Assembly: GCA_003667865.1 (NCBI GenBank)
Contig: CP033051.1
Span: 2,444,501 to 2,508,500 of the forward strand
Length of the DNA stretch: 64,000 nt
Reading direction: 5' to 3'
DNA from: Rossellomorea marisflavi
GTDB lineage: Bacteria; Bacillota; Bacilli; Bacillales; Bacillaceae_B
Shown here: one piece after another, positions 35,457 to 44,224 of the stretch
Position numbering within the stretch: position 1 is the first letter of the stretch
Layout: each line of letters opens with the position of its first letter
Notes under the pieces: model-generated
Databases searched by the model: none
What the model was told of the DNA's origin: nothing
The model's input: the letters and a program-made list of their open reading frames with translations, nothing else
Position numbers and translations under genes: made by a program

Positions 35457-36920
35457 CTATGACGTAACATTAAAAACAATTTCAATTTCTTTTTCTTCAA
35501 ATAAAATAACTTTTTCAACAAGGGTCTGAACCAGTGCCTTTGCTTCAACCACAGGAAGTGTTTCAATGGCATCAATAATTGTTCTGACTTTTTTGTTTAC
35601 GATTTTTTCTAGCTTTTCAGTATCAACGGTTTTGGTACTTTGTCTGTTTTCAGATTCTGTCACGATTTTCTCCATTCTTGCTTTTTCTCTCTGCAAATCA
35701 TCAAGTTCAATGAGTCCAGCAGTATAGGCTTCAACTTTACGCTTGTACCTATTTTTAGCTGTACGAATTTGTTGTTGAATTTCCTGATGTTCATTTTCGC
35801 TAACCTTATTCGCAAGGCTGATGATAAAATTATGACTTAAAGAATTGGATAGTTGTAACAACCCTACTTTAAACCAATCCTCTACATCTGTTGCATCATA
35901 ATACTTACTTACACAAGTTCCCTTGTTTTTATTTGCCGAGCATCGATAGACACGTCTCCGATTTGTTTTCGGTCCATGCCAACTAATACTCATTGCAGCC
36001 CCGCACTTTCCACATTTCAAATACCCACCTAAGAGGTGAGGACTTGTTTTGGCTCTTGGTGGTGTTTTTCTTTGATTCATTCTCAGTTGTACTAATTCCC
36101 AACTGTCCCTATCTACGATTACTGGTACAGCATCTTCAACCACTACCCATTCATCGTCATCTTTTTCTTTTTTCTTTTTATTTCCGCGGTCCGTTCGGTT
36201 CCACATAACTGTCCCCTTGTAAACTGGGTTTGAAAGCATTAATTTTATGGAGCGAATAGACCATTCTTTATCAAATTTAGATAGAATCCCCTCTTCATTT
36301 AATTTTTTAGCGATACTGTAAAATCCCCACCCTTTGTGTAAGTAATAATCAAAAATACGATCTACTACTTTTGCTTCTTCCGCATTTATCACAAGTTCTT
36401 TATTTACAAGGTCATATCCATAAGGACTTTGCGTTAACCATTTACCTTGTGTTGCTGCATGATACATATTCTCAAAGACACGTTCACGAATTCGTTCCCG
36501 TTCAAATTCAGCAACGGCTCCTAAAACTTGAAGGGTAAGTCGCCCTGATGGAGTATTTGTATCAAAAGATTCACTAATAGAAACAAATGTCACATTATGT
36601 TCGTTGAATACGTCAATAAGTTTTAATAAATCAAGTAGCCTACGACTCATCCGATCAAGTTTAGTGACTAATATTTTTGAAATTGTTCCTTTGTTCACAC
36701 CATCAATTAACTTTTTTAGGTAGGGTCTTTCTAAATCTTTAGCTGAGTAACCATCGTCAATAAAAAGAACGGGTTCCTCATCCCATCCCATTGCTCGGCA
36801 GTATGCTTGTAATCGGTTTTGTTGTTCTTCTAACGATATTCCCTCTCTTGCCTGTTCATCTGTTGAAACACGGCAATAAATTGCAATCACTCGCTCTGTC
36901 ATGACATTATATGGGGTCAT
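35457..36920 (-). CDS. Large serine recombinase 1
   Basis: 487 residues. The catalytic domain starts VIAIYCRVSTDEQ (Ser19), with KLDRMSRR and AVAEFERERIRERV. The recombinase domain includes GFYSIAKKLNEEGI and SNPVYKGTV. A zinc ribbon (CGKCGAAM ... YRCSANKNKGTC) and a coiled coil at 370-430 complete the large-serine-recombinase plan. GGGAGG precedes the ATG by 7 bases. A sigma-E-like promoter lies just upstream, making this the best candidate for excision of the element during sporulation. It leads a four-gene operon. Confidence 0.93.
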   Translation of the reverse strand: MTPYNVMTERVIAIYCRVSTDEQAREGISLEEQQNRLQAYCRAMGWDEEPVLFIDDGYSAKDLERPYLKKLIDGVNKGTISKILVTKLDRMSRRLLDLLKLIDVFNEHNVTFVSISESFDTNTPSGRLTLQVLGAVAEFERERIRERVFENMYHAATQGKWLTQSPYGYDLVNKELVINAEEAKVVDRIFDYYLHKGWGFYSIAKKLNEEGILSKFDKEWSIRSIKLMLSNPVYKGTVMWNRTDRGNKKKKEKDDDEWVVVEDAVPVIVDRDSWELVQLRMNQRKTPPRAKTSPHLLGGYLKCGKCGAAMSISWHGPKTNRRRVYRCSANKNKGTCVSKYYDATDVEDWFKVGLLQLSNSLSHNFIISLANKVSENEHQEIQQQIRTAKNRYKRKVEAYTAGLIELDDLQREKARMEKIVTESENRQSTKTVDTEKLEKIVNKKVRTIIDAIETLPVVEAKALVQTLVEKVILFEEKEIEIVFNVTS

Positions 36921-36949
36921 TTATTTTCCTCCCACTCACCTTTGTCCTA

Positions 36950-36978
36950 TTTATATGAAAAAATAAGATCAAACATGA
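36950..36978 (-). promoter_or_regulatory. Sigma-E-like promoter before serine recombinase 1
   Basis: On the minus strand, TCATGTT (36978-36972) matches the -35 consensus kmATATT at six of seven positions, and CATATAAA (36957-36950) matches the -10 consensus CATAcAhT at six of eight, with 14 bp between. The predicted start of transcription is about 10 bases before the ribosome site (36933-36928), a normal short leader. Confidence 0.5.
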
Positions 36979-37035
36979 GTTTTATAGGGTTGTCCACCTC
37001 CTCCTCTTGCATAGATTTTAAAAAGGGGGATGGTT

Positions 37036-37281
37036 ATGGCTGAACTAAAGGTACGTTATTCAATACAACAAAGAGATAAAACCAGGTATTCTTTTGAATC
37101 ATGGTCAGATCTCAGTGAAAAAAATGGACAACAACTCCTTAATTCCTTTTTACTTTGGGAAAGGCAACTGCGAAAATCGGCAAGCATTCAGCTTTTAAGT
37201 AGAGAGCTTAAATTAGATTCAGATAAACTACTCAATGTTGAAGTAAAGAACTACAAAAAGAGTCTAACCGATATTGGTTAG
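37036..37281 (+). CDS. Hypothetical small protein
   Basis: 81 residues from the ATG at 37036; GGGGG at 37025-37029 is at a proper distance from this ATG but touches the one at 37030. The text (MAELKVRYSIQQRDKTRYSF and LLSRELKLDSDKLLNVEVKN) is soluble and basic. No family recognised. It is divergent from serine recombinase 1. Its stop lies inside a terminator hairpin. Confidence 0.5.
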   Translation: MAELKVRYSIQQRDKTRYSFESWSDLSEKNGQQLLNSFLLWERQLRKSASIQLLSRELKLDSDKLLNVEVKNYKKSLTDIG

Positions 37282-37286
37282 ACTCT
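37259..37286 (+). terminator. Hairpin at the end of the small gene
   Basis: AGAGTCTAACC (37259-37269) pairs with GGTTAGACTCT (37276-37286). The T run is short. Confidence 0.6.
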
Positions 37287-37374
37287 CCTATATTTCATTC
37301 ATTATTCACCAAAATGAACGATTATTTATAATTATGAATAAGATTTCCATATTCTGTTTACAATGTAGCTACAC

Positions 37375-37710
37375 TTATTTTTCTTTTAAGAGAAGTTCCA
37401 GCCCTTTTTCCATTGTTGTTAGCAAGTAATCAACACCTTCAGGGTTAAGGCGAGTCAATTCTTCTAACTGATGTTTGATTGTTGACAAACGAATATCTGT
37501 TACATTATCACTTGTTCCAGAATGAACTGGAAACAAAAATAGTTCGTCTTGGAGTTTTTCCAAAAGAGAAAGGTGAATGCTTTCTGTTTTACCTGTTTCC
37601 AGATTGCTAAGATACCCAGATGAAACACCTAATTGTTCTGCAAAAGCATTTAAACCGATTCCTTTTTGAGTGCGAAGTGTACGAATGTGGTGCCCTAAAT
37701 TTTGTAGCAT
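37375..37710 (-). CDS. XRE-family repressor
   Basis: 111 residues. The N-terminal helix-turn-helix is clear: LGHHIRTLRTQKGIGLNAFAEQLGVSSGYLSNLETGKTE. The C-terminal half is a helical oligomerisation region. GGAGG precedes the ATG. It is divergent from the recombinase 2/3 operon that begins at 37871, so it probably represses that operon, and itself, through operators in the 160-base gap, like a phage immunity repressor. Confidence 0.85.
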   Translation of the reverse strand: MLQNLGHHIRTLRTQKGIGLNAFAEQLGVSSGYLSNLETGKTESIHLSLLEKLQDELFLFPVHSGTSDNVTDIRLSTIKHQLEELTRLNPEGVDYLLTTMEKGLELLLKEK

Positions 37711-37870
37711 ATCGGAACCTCCATGTAGTTATTTATGTTGTTCCTAACGTTTCAGTTCTAGAAGAGCTGAAGAGTAGATGCAATATTTTCACTGTATGTT
37801 TAGTAAAGATTGTCTTATGTCAATTAATTCGACGAAACATGATTTTATCCTCTAGAAAGGAGAGCTAAGT

Positions 37871-38017
37871 ATGCGAAAAAATAAAAAATGTAAGAATAGA
37901 ATCACATCCATTCAATATATTCATGATCCTGATGCTGCAAAAGAGTGGATGGGGGTATTTATGGAATTAACCAAGAAGCAATTTATTCATTCTGTTACTA
38001 AGGATCGAAATGAATGA
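37871..38017 (+). CDS. 48-residue protein coupled to serine recombinase 2
   Basis: ATG at 37871 after a strong AAAGGAGAG. The product is basic at the start (MRKNKKCKNRITSIQYIHD) and ends KKQFIHSVTKDRNE. Its stop overlaps the start of recombinase 2 (ATGA). Good ribosome site and tight coupling argue it is real. It could be a recombination directionality factor or a small leader peptide; there is no clear DNA-binding fold. Confidence 0.6.
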   Translation: MRKNKKCKNRITSIQYIHDPDAAKEWMGVFMELTKKQFIHSVTKDRNE

Positions 38018-38809
38018 AAAGAACAGTAGCTTACTATCGGAGTTCTACAACGTTGCAAGAAGAGTCTGTTGATACACAACAGTACCGAATTCATCAATAT
38101 GCTTTGAAAAATCAAATGTTAATTGATGATGAATACTCTGAAAAGGCAGTTTCAGCGAGGAAAAATAAACTTCATAACCGTCCAGAAATGAAACGTCTTA
38201 TCAGTGATATTCATAAAGGGAAAATCGATCGAATTATCGTGTATAAGAGGGACCGTTTAGCCCGAAAAGTGGAAGAACATCTCGAACTATACCAATTATT
38301 TAAGAAACACAATGTACAAGTCATTTTTATTGCCGAGAATGAACCACCAATGCGGTTTGATATATTTGGTGAACTAATGGAACTGTTTATTGGTGTGATG
38401 AATCAACGAGAAGGAGAACAAATTACTTCTCGGATCATTGATACTAAGATTGATAATTTCCTTCAGGGAAAATCAATCGGAAACTTACCATATGGGTATA
38501 AAGCAAATAAAGATAAAACGGAGATTATACGCCAAGAATCCGAGCTACAAACGGTTGTGAGAATTTTTAAAGAGTGGAATACCGATCAATATAAAAACAT
38601 GGAAGAGTTGGCAAAAGAATTAAAAACAAGAGGAATAAAAAGGAGAAGCAAAGATTGGACAAGGAATAACATTTCGGATTTGCTAACTAATCCAATGTAT
38701 ATGGGAACAAGGGTAGCTACTTTTGACCATCAGCGGGTCTCACGGTCAGTTAAGGATTTAGCGATCATTACACCAGAAGATTTTAGTAAAGCACAAGAGT
38801 TGGTTATAA
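38014..38809 (+). pseudogene. Large serine recombinase 2, 5' part, cut by IS21
   Basis: Residues 1-265 of a serine recombinase: catalytic YYRSSTTLQEESVDTQ (Ser10 or Ser11), YKRDRLARKVEEHL, the recombinase domain start GNLPYGYKAN and TNPMYMGTR. The frame runs into the IS21 element at 38810 and ends at 38868. The rest (zinc ribbon and coiled coil) resumes at 41375. With a TTATAA target duplication the two halves are one base out of frame, so simple loss of the element would not restore it. Catalytic residues are intact, but the protein lacks its C-terminal DNA-binding part. Confidence 0.85.
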
Positions 38810-38895
38810 ATGCTAACTTAGTAATGTACAGAAATGCTCGTTTAGAGATGTACACTTTTGATAATTAACTGCATAATATTCTGGAGGTGAATATT

Positions 38896-40185
38896 ATGCA
38901 TATGCAATTAAACATAAATACAAATATCGAAATTAAAAGTCTATCAGATTTACCTAAATTTAAAGTGTTGATGGAGAGCTTAAAAATGAAAATAAATAAG
39001 AGTAAATTAGCTCGAGATATGGGGGTTGACCGGAGGACGATTGATAAATATCTTGATGGTTATGAGCAGAAAAACATACGAAACAGAGCATCCAAGTTAG
39101 ATAAGTTTTATGAAACTATCAAGCTCCTTCTCTCGGAAGAATCACTGCAAAAATTTTATTACAAACGAGTTCTATGGCAGTACTTAACAGATAATCATGG
39201 TTTGATATGTGGGCAATCCACTTTTAGAAAATACATATCGAGCAAAGCAGAATTTCAATGTTACTTTAATTCAGGAAAAAGAAAAAGCTCAAAAATGGAA
39301 GTGATTCGCTTTGAGACACCACCAGCTGAACAAGCACAATTAGATTGGAAGGAAAACATTAAGTACATAACGAAAGATGGTCAGATCCTTTATGTAAACG
39401 TTAGTGTATTATTACTTTCTAATTCAAGGTTTCGAACATTTAACCTATCTATCTCTAAGTCTCAAAGTATCTTATTAGCATTCCTTACGGAAAGCTTTGA
39501 AGTGTTTGGAGGAGTTCCAAAAACGATTCTAACTGACAATATGAAAACGATTATGGACGAGCCTCGAACTGAATATCAAAAAGGAAAAGTGAATGAGCGT
39601 TTCTTTCAATTTTCTAAAGATATGGGGTTCAAAGTGAAGCCATGTATTGCAGGAAGGCCAAGGACAAAAGCGAAGGTAGAGTCACCGATGAAATTACTCG
39701 ATGAGATTCACGCTTATCAAGGGAAGTTTGATTATGAGGAACTTCATCAGTTTGTACAAAAACTTTGTAATCGAATCAATAATAGTTACCACCAAGGGAC
39801 AGGGAAAATACCTATATTGGCATTAAAAAAAGAAAGAAACCTCTTATTGCCACTACCACATGACCGAATAAGAGATTTCTATAAAATTGATCCTATACTT
39901 GCGAAAGTCAATCCATCAAATATGATCACTTTCAAATCCAACCAGTATTCAGTACCATCTGGATACATTGGGAAAACGTTAAGTTTACAAGTATACGATA
40001 ACCATATATTTATCTATTATAACACAGAATTAATTGTCCAACACTCTATTAGTAATTTGAAAATCAATTACAAGCCGGAACATTATGTAGAGACGTTGGC
40101 GAGGGGACTTCCCTTTTCAACGGACATAGAAGAACTGGCTAGAAAAAATTTAGAGGCAATTAATGAGGTGTATAAAAATGAATAG
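38896..40185 (+). CDS. istA: IS21 transposase IstA
   Basis: 429 residues from the ATG at 38896 (GGAGGTGA upstream). The N-terminal helix-turn-helix is KINKSKLARDMGVDRRTIDKYLDGY. The DDE integrase core has Asp in QAQLDWKE, Asp in ILTDNMKT and Glu in TKAKVESPMK. A C-terminal beta-barrel contains SNQYSVPSGYIGKTL. IstA cuts and joins the element DNA together with IstB. Confidence 0.93.
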   Translation: MHMQLNINTNIEIKSLSDLPKFKVLMESLKMKINKSKLARDMGVDRRTIDKYLDGYEQKNIRNRASKLDKFYETIKLLLSEESLQKFYYKRVLWQYLTDNHGLICGQSTFRKYISSKAEFQCYFNSGKRKSSKMEVIRFETPPAEQAQLDWKENIKYITKDGQILYVNVSVLLLSNSRFRTFNLSISKSQSILLAFLTESFEVFGGVPKTILTDNMKTIMDEPRTEYQKGKVNERFFQFSKDMGFKVKPCIAGRPRTKAKVESPMKLLDEIHAYQGKFDYEELHQFVQKLCNRINNSYHQGTGKIPILALKKERNLLLPLPHDRIRDFYKIDPILAKVNPSNMITFKSNQYSVPSGYIGKTLSLQVYDNHIFIYYNTELIVQHSISNLKINYKPEHYVETLARGLPFSTDIEELARKNLEAINEVYKNE

Positions 40186-40945
40186 TAGTTACAACAAACT
40201 TGTACAGAATTTAGAATACTTAAAGTTAAAGCAGATGATAGTGCATCTTGATGAAACGATTGATTTTATGAACAATAACCAATTGTCATTTACGGACACA
40301 TTGATTAAACTGACGGACTACGAAATTGATATGAAAGAAGTAAATATGGTGAGATCAATGGTTAAGGTTGGAGCATTTCCGCATTTAAAAGAGGTCAAGG
40401 ACTTTGACTTTGATTTTCAACCAACAATTAATAAACAACAAATTTTAGACTTTACCACATTACGCTTTATTGAGCAGAAAGAAAACATTGTGTTCTTAGG
40501 ACCAAGTGGGGTTGGTAAAACGCATTTAGCAACAGCCATTGGCATTGCAGCCGCAAAGAAAAGAACGAGTACGTATTTTATGAAGTGTAACGAATTAATC
40601 ATGAATTTAAAGAGAGCGAAGCTCGAAAACCGTTTAGAAAATAGACTGAAGCATTATGCAAAGTATAAGCTACTTATCATTGATGAAATTGGTTACTTAC
40701 CAATTGATGCAGAAGATGCGAAGTTATTCTTTCAGTTGATTGACATGAGGTATGAACAGAAAAGTACCATTTTAACAACAAACGTTAGCTTTAAAGCGTG
40801 GGGAGATGTATTCCAAGATCCCAAAATCGCCAATGCCATTTTAGACCGTGTTCTCCATTACGCTACAGTCGTTAATATTATAGGAGACTCTTATCGTCTA
40901 AAAGACCATTTCCACAAAGAAAACACGATAAAAGGAGAGCAATAA
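40178..40945 (+). CDS. istB: IS21 helper ATPase IstB
   Basis: 255 residues from the ATG at 40178, which overlaps the istA stop and has GAGGTG upstream. AAA+ motifs: Walker A LGPSGVGKTHLA, Walker B LLIIDEIGYLPI, sensor TTNVSF and arginine finger in AILDRVLH. It is related to DnaC and selects target DNA for IstA. The DnaC-like C-terminal VVNIIGDSYRLKD is intact. Confidence 0.93.
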   Translation: MNSSYNKLVQNLEYLKLKQMIVHLDETIDFMNNNQLSFTDTLIKLTDYEIDMKEVNMVRSMVKVGAFPHLKEVKDFDFDFQPTINKQQILDFTTLRFIEQKENIVFLGPSGVGKTHLATAIGIAAAKKRTSTYFMKCNELIMNLKRAKLENRLENRLKHYAKYKLLIIDEIGYLPIDAEDAKLFFQLIDMRYEQKSTILTTNVSFKAWGDVFQDPKIANAILDRVLHYATVVNIIGDSYRLKDHFHKENTIKGEQ

Positions 40946-40946
40946 T

Positions 40947-41261
40947 ATGAGTATATTGGCATTATCAAAAGCTATAAAGTACTTTCATTCATACGGAATT
41001 AAATGCGAGGAGAAATTGGTAGAAGAATGGTTGAACAATCCCTCCACTTCAAAAGATTTGAAGGATAACTTTTGCGAAAAAGACCTTTATGATTTCAATG
41101 ATTGGTGTAGATGGAAAGGCACTGCATATGAAGAAGGTATAGATGATCAAACGAAAATCGCAAGATTATTAGAAGAGATTAGCAGCCTAAAAAATGAAAT
41201 AGCTGCATTAAAAATAGAAAAGGTAGATTTAGAGGAACAACTAGGTGTAATGCCCTTCTAG
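40947..41261 (+). CDS. Third, accessory gene of the IS21 element
   Basis: 104 residues directly after istB, with GGAGAG upstream. It starts MSILALSKAIKYFHSYGIKC and ends in a coiled coil (IARLLEEISSLKNEIAALKIEKVDLEEQL). Not a standard part of IS21, where two genes are usual, but inside the element ends, so it moves with it. Perhaps a regulator of transposition. Confidence 0.65.
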   Translation: MSILALSKAIKYFHSYGIKCEEKLVEEWLNNPSTSKDLKDNFCEKDLYDFNDWCRWKGTAYEEGIDDQTKIARLLEEISSLKNEIAALKIEKVDLEEQLGVMPF

Positions 41262-41271
41262 ATAGAACCTC

Positions 41272-41297
41272 TCCCCCAGTTAAGTTAAGCTGGGGGA
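41272..41297 (+). terminator. Hairpin after the IS21 genes
   Basis: TCCCCCAG (41272-41279) pairs with CTGGGGGA (41290-41297). A-rich rather than T-rich sequence follows, so termination is uncertain. Confidence 0.45.
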
Positions 41298-41374
41298 AAA
41301 TAAAAATGTATTAATATCGAAAGTGTACATTCTAAAACGAGCATAAATGTACATTTTATCGTTGACATTTATAA

Positions 41375-42035
41375 GTTGGTTGATAAAAGAAGAACAGTCA
41401 GAAAAGAGAAACAGGTTATTCATTATTTACTCACGGATCTTTTCTTCTGTGAAATCTGCAACAAACCACTCGAAGAAACCCAGAGGATGAAAAATGGTAC
41501 TATTTACGCTGCCTATGAATGTAATGAGCACAAGATTAAAGTGAATCAACAAGAGATAGAAGATCATGTTTATATAAAAACAACAGAATTTTTTAAGAAC
41601 TTGTTAGATTCAAATTTTGAAAAGTTATATAAATCTCACTCGAAAAAACAACTAAAGGAACTCATCGAGGTTCAACGAAGATTTGAAAAAGAGTTGGCAA
41701 ATGCTGAAGAGAAGTTGTTCAATGCAACAAATAGATGGTTACAAAAAGAAACAGAGGCTAAAAAAGAAGCATTGCTCAACTGTCATAAAGAAATAGAAAT
41801 ATACAAAATGAAACTGTTCGAAATTGAAACTAGAAAACAAGATATCCTAAACATTCCTGAAAATATTCAAGAGATTAAAGAAGTGTTTTTGAAAGAAATC
41901 AGTTGGGAGTTGCTATCCGTGAAACGAAAGAAGGAATTATTAAAGGATTTGATTCATTTTATTTATGCAGATGAATTTGCCATTCGCATTGTGTTCAAAC
42001 ATCCATTTCTAGAATCAAGTGAGGTGCTGGTATGA
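41375..42035 (+). pseudogene. Large serine recombinase 2, 3' part
   Basis: The C-terminal 219 residues separated by the IS21 insertion: KRRTVRKEKQVIHYLLTDLF, the zinc-ribbon start FFCEICNKPLEETQRMKNG with the distal ligands around YECNEH, then a long coiled coil (KELIEVQRRFEKELANAEEKL) and a hydrophobic end. It has no ribosome site of its own. Its last codons overlap the ATG of recombinase 3 (ATGA). Confidence 0.8.
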
Positions 42036-43603
42036 TTCTTTCAGATTTTTTAGCTGGGAATGGAATTAAGGCTGTTTTTTATGGAAGGCATTCCACAGAT
42101 GGACAAAACGTAGAAACACAGCGTAGCATCTGTCAAAAGTTTGCGGAAAAATATGAAATCAATATTATCGATGAGTATATTGACCGAAATGTATCTGCAT
42201 TTAAAAAATCACTTGAACAGCGAAAATATATTGACCTTCTTCGCAAGGATGCAAGAGAGGGGAAATTTGATTGTGTTCTTGTGTATAAAGCAGACCGATT
42301 GGCTAGAAAAATTCATCAACACATGCAAATATGGGGAGAATTTAGAGAACTTGGAATTCCGATTATTGTCACGGAATCAGAGAAACTTTATACAACCGAT
42401 AGCCCTCATGAAATGGTGGTTGAGTTTGGTTTAAGTTCACTAGAAGCAGAAAACACGCGTATCCGAACTCGTGATTTCTATAATGCACATACGGAAAAGG
42501 GGCGTTGGTTAGGTGGTGTTCTGCCATTTGGATATCAATATGAAGAAAATGATGATGGAGAAAAAAACATTACCCGAATCCCAGGCGAAGTTGAAAAAGT
42601 AAAGGAAATATTTTCTCTTTATAAACAAGGATATGGCTTCCAACGAGTGGCAAATATGTTGAATGAAAACTATCCAGAAGATAATTGGATACGAGAAAAA
42701 GTAAAGGTGATTATAACAAATCCGTTTTATGCTGGATATACAACAAGTCAACGAATTGTTGCTGGATCAGGGAATTCCATTAATCCAAGAGAAGAATGGA
42801 AAATAGGGAAGTGCGATAAAATTGAACCACTAATCAGTGAAGAGTCTTGGAAAGAATGTATGGAGCTTTATGAAGGAAAAAAAGACGGGAAAATCCACCC
42901 AAGTAAATTTATAACACCTTATTTATTTAAAGACATCCTACATTGCAATGATTGTGATATTGCTTTAAAGGGAAAAAACTATCAATCAGGCAAGAAAAAT
43001 AAAGAAGGTGAGCCTTATGGAAGACGTAAGTATATATGTCCAAGGTGTAAGAAAAAGTGGGAATCACTTGAAGTAGATCTTTATCTTCTTGAGGAAGTTT
43101 TGAGTGGATGGCAATTCGTGTATCATACAACTGAAAAAGATGAAATCCAAATGAAAGTTATGGAAGATATACAGGGAGAAATAGATGAATTAGAGCATAG
43201 TATTAAAAATTATCAAAAAGAAGTAAATAAATTGGAATCAAATATAGAAGAGGCGGAAAGAAAACAAAGAAAACTGATGGAAGAAAACCCCGAACCTGAT
43301 GAGCTGCAACATGCACTTGTTCAATATCGGTTAAGTTTGAAAAAAAGGATAGAAGGTATTAAAAATGTTATTGAACAAAAAGAGAAAGAAAAATTAAATC
43401 TTGAACTATCTTACGGAGATCGGGACCGCTTTATGGAATTTATCACGGATGTAACTGATTTTTCGTATAGTTTTGATACCCCACAGTTTAGGAAGTTGCT
43501 CCTGTATATCTTTAATAAAATTATGATCACTGAGGATTATCAATATGAAGTGCATGCCAAAGTTGATTTAAGCAATAGAGGAACTATTCGAATAGGATTC
43601 TAA
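42032..43603 (+). CDS. Large serine recombinase 3
   Basis: 523 residues: catalytic VFYGRHSTDGQNVETQ (Ser21), YKADRLARKIHQHM, recombinase domain GGVLPFGYQYEEN and ITNPFYAGYTT, zinc ribbon CNDCDIAL ... YICPRCKKKW, coiled coil 385-450. The arrangement is complete, with no damage seen. It overlaps recombinase 2 by four bases, so the two were made together and may have acted as a pair. After the IS21 insertion its transcription may depend on the IS. A terminator follows. Confidence 0.93.
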   Translation: MILSDFLAGNGIKAVFYGRHSTDGQNVETQRSICQKFAEKYEINIIDEYIDRNVSAFKKSLEQRKYIDLLRKDAREGKFDCVLVYKADRLARKIHQHMQIWGEFRELGIPIIVTESEKLYTTDSPHEMVVEFGLSSLEAENTRIRTRDFYNAHTEKGRWLGGVLPFGYQYEENDDGEKNITRIPGEVEKVKEIFSLYKQGYGFQRVANMLNENYPEDNWIREKVKVIITNPFYAGYTTSQRIVAGSGNSINPREEWKIGKCDKIEPLISEESWKECMELYEGKKDGKIHPSKFITPYLFKDILHCNDCDIALKGKNYQSGKKNKEGEPYGRRKYICPRCKKKWESLEVDLYLLEEVLSGWQFVYHTTEKDEIQMKVMEDIQGEIDELEHSIKNYQKEVNKLESNIEEAERKQRKLMEENPEPDELQHALVQYRLSLKKRIEGIKNVIEQKEKEKLNLELSYGDRDRFMEFITDVTDFSYSFDTPQFRKLLLYIFNKIMITEDYQYEVHAKVDLSNRGTIRIGF

Positions 43604-43605
43604 GC

Positions 43606-43640
43606 AACAAGTATGCTGCTATTAGTGCATACTTGTTTTT
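43606..43640 (+). terminator. Intrinsic terminator after recombinase 3
   Basis: AACAAGTATGC (43606-43616) pairs with GCATACTTGTT (43627-43637), followed by Ts. Confidence 0.9.
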
Positions 43641-43873
43641 ATTTTTAGGAAATACTGACTGGGGGATGGACAAGCACTACAACTTTATAAATGTAATAAT
43701 AGGATGGTAACATTACCAAGCATGAATACATATAGTAATTTTACTTGAATAAACTCAACAAGTAAAAATGCTAAATAATCTTATGAGTATAATCTTATGG
43801 TAGTAAAATGACACCAGTAATATTACTCATTTAAAAACAGGATTTTAAAAGATTGATAGGGACAAGCAATAAA

Positions 43874-44108
43874 GTTCGGTAATGGGGTAGTTGCTATCTA
43901 TTTAGCGGTTTCCTGAGTACGGCAAAAGGGTAGTAGAGGGATCCCTCAACTACCCCTTTGCCGATACTTAAATACATATAAAAAAGGCTTGTCCCATATG
44001 TATCAAGGCTTTAACAAAGCCATAGTTATTAGTAAATACACTTTCTAAATTTATGGTTCGGTAGTCAGGTAGTAATGGTTTTATTGAGTTCGGTAAAGAG
44101 GTTATTAC
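43874..44108. repeat. Five iteron-like repeats of GTTCGGTAAnGGGGTAGT
   Basis: The 520-base gene-free stretch after recombinase 3 holds GTTCGGTAATGGGGTAGTTG (43874), GTACGGCAAAAGGGTAGTAG (43917), an inverted CAACTACCCCTTTGCCGATAC core (43947-43967), GTTCGGTAGTCAGGTAGTAA (44056) and GTTCGGTAAAGAGGTTATTA (44088). Copies two and three face each other and form a strong hairpin (43917-43967) around GAGGGATCCCTC. The array could bind a repressor, a replication protein or a recombinase; no replication gene is next to it. Confidence 0.65.
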
Positions 44109-44132
44109 TCTAGTTAAGTTACATGAGTAAGA

Positions 44133-44160
44133 AAGACTAGGTTTTAACCTAGTCTTTTTT
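44133..44160 (+). terminator. Terminator at the insertion point of IS91-type copy 2
   Basis: AAGACTAGGTT (44133-44143) pairs with AACCTAGTCTT (44146-44156), followed by Ts. The IS91-type element begins just after it. Confidence 0.85.
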
Positions 44161-44224
44161 AAAAGATAAGAAAGTATAAAATTTTGGACTACCACAGACC
44201 TTGATGCTGTGGTATTTTTCATGT

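Larger units (their letters stand above)
38810..41368 (+). mobile_element. IS21-family insertion sequence
   Basis: About 2,559 bp with istA, istB and a third small gene. The ends carry matching blocks: left ATGCTAAC, then TGTACA at 38825 and 38849; right TGTACA at 41324 and 41348, ending GTTGACAT. Both ends contain the block ATGCTCGTTT between TGTACA motifs. Multiple terminal TGTACA repeats are expected transposase-binding sites of IS21. TTATAA flanks both sides (38804-38809 and 41369-41374) as the target duplication. It inactivates serine recombinase 2. Confidence 0.85.

Noticed and set aside
41376..42035. A stand-alone gene of 219 codons
   Set aside because: It lacks a ribosome site and begins in the IS21 flank; its zinc ribbon and coiled coil are the missing end of recombinase 2.
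43640..44160. CRISPR array at the repeats after recombinase 3
   Set aside because: Copies occur in both directions with uneven spacing and variable length, there are no cas genes, and spacers are not uniform.
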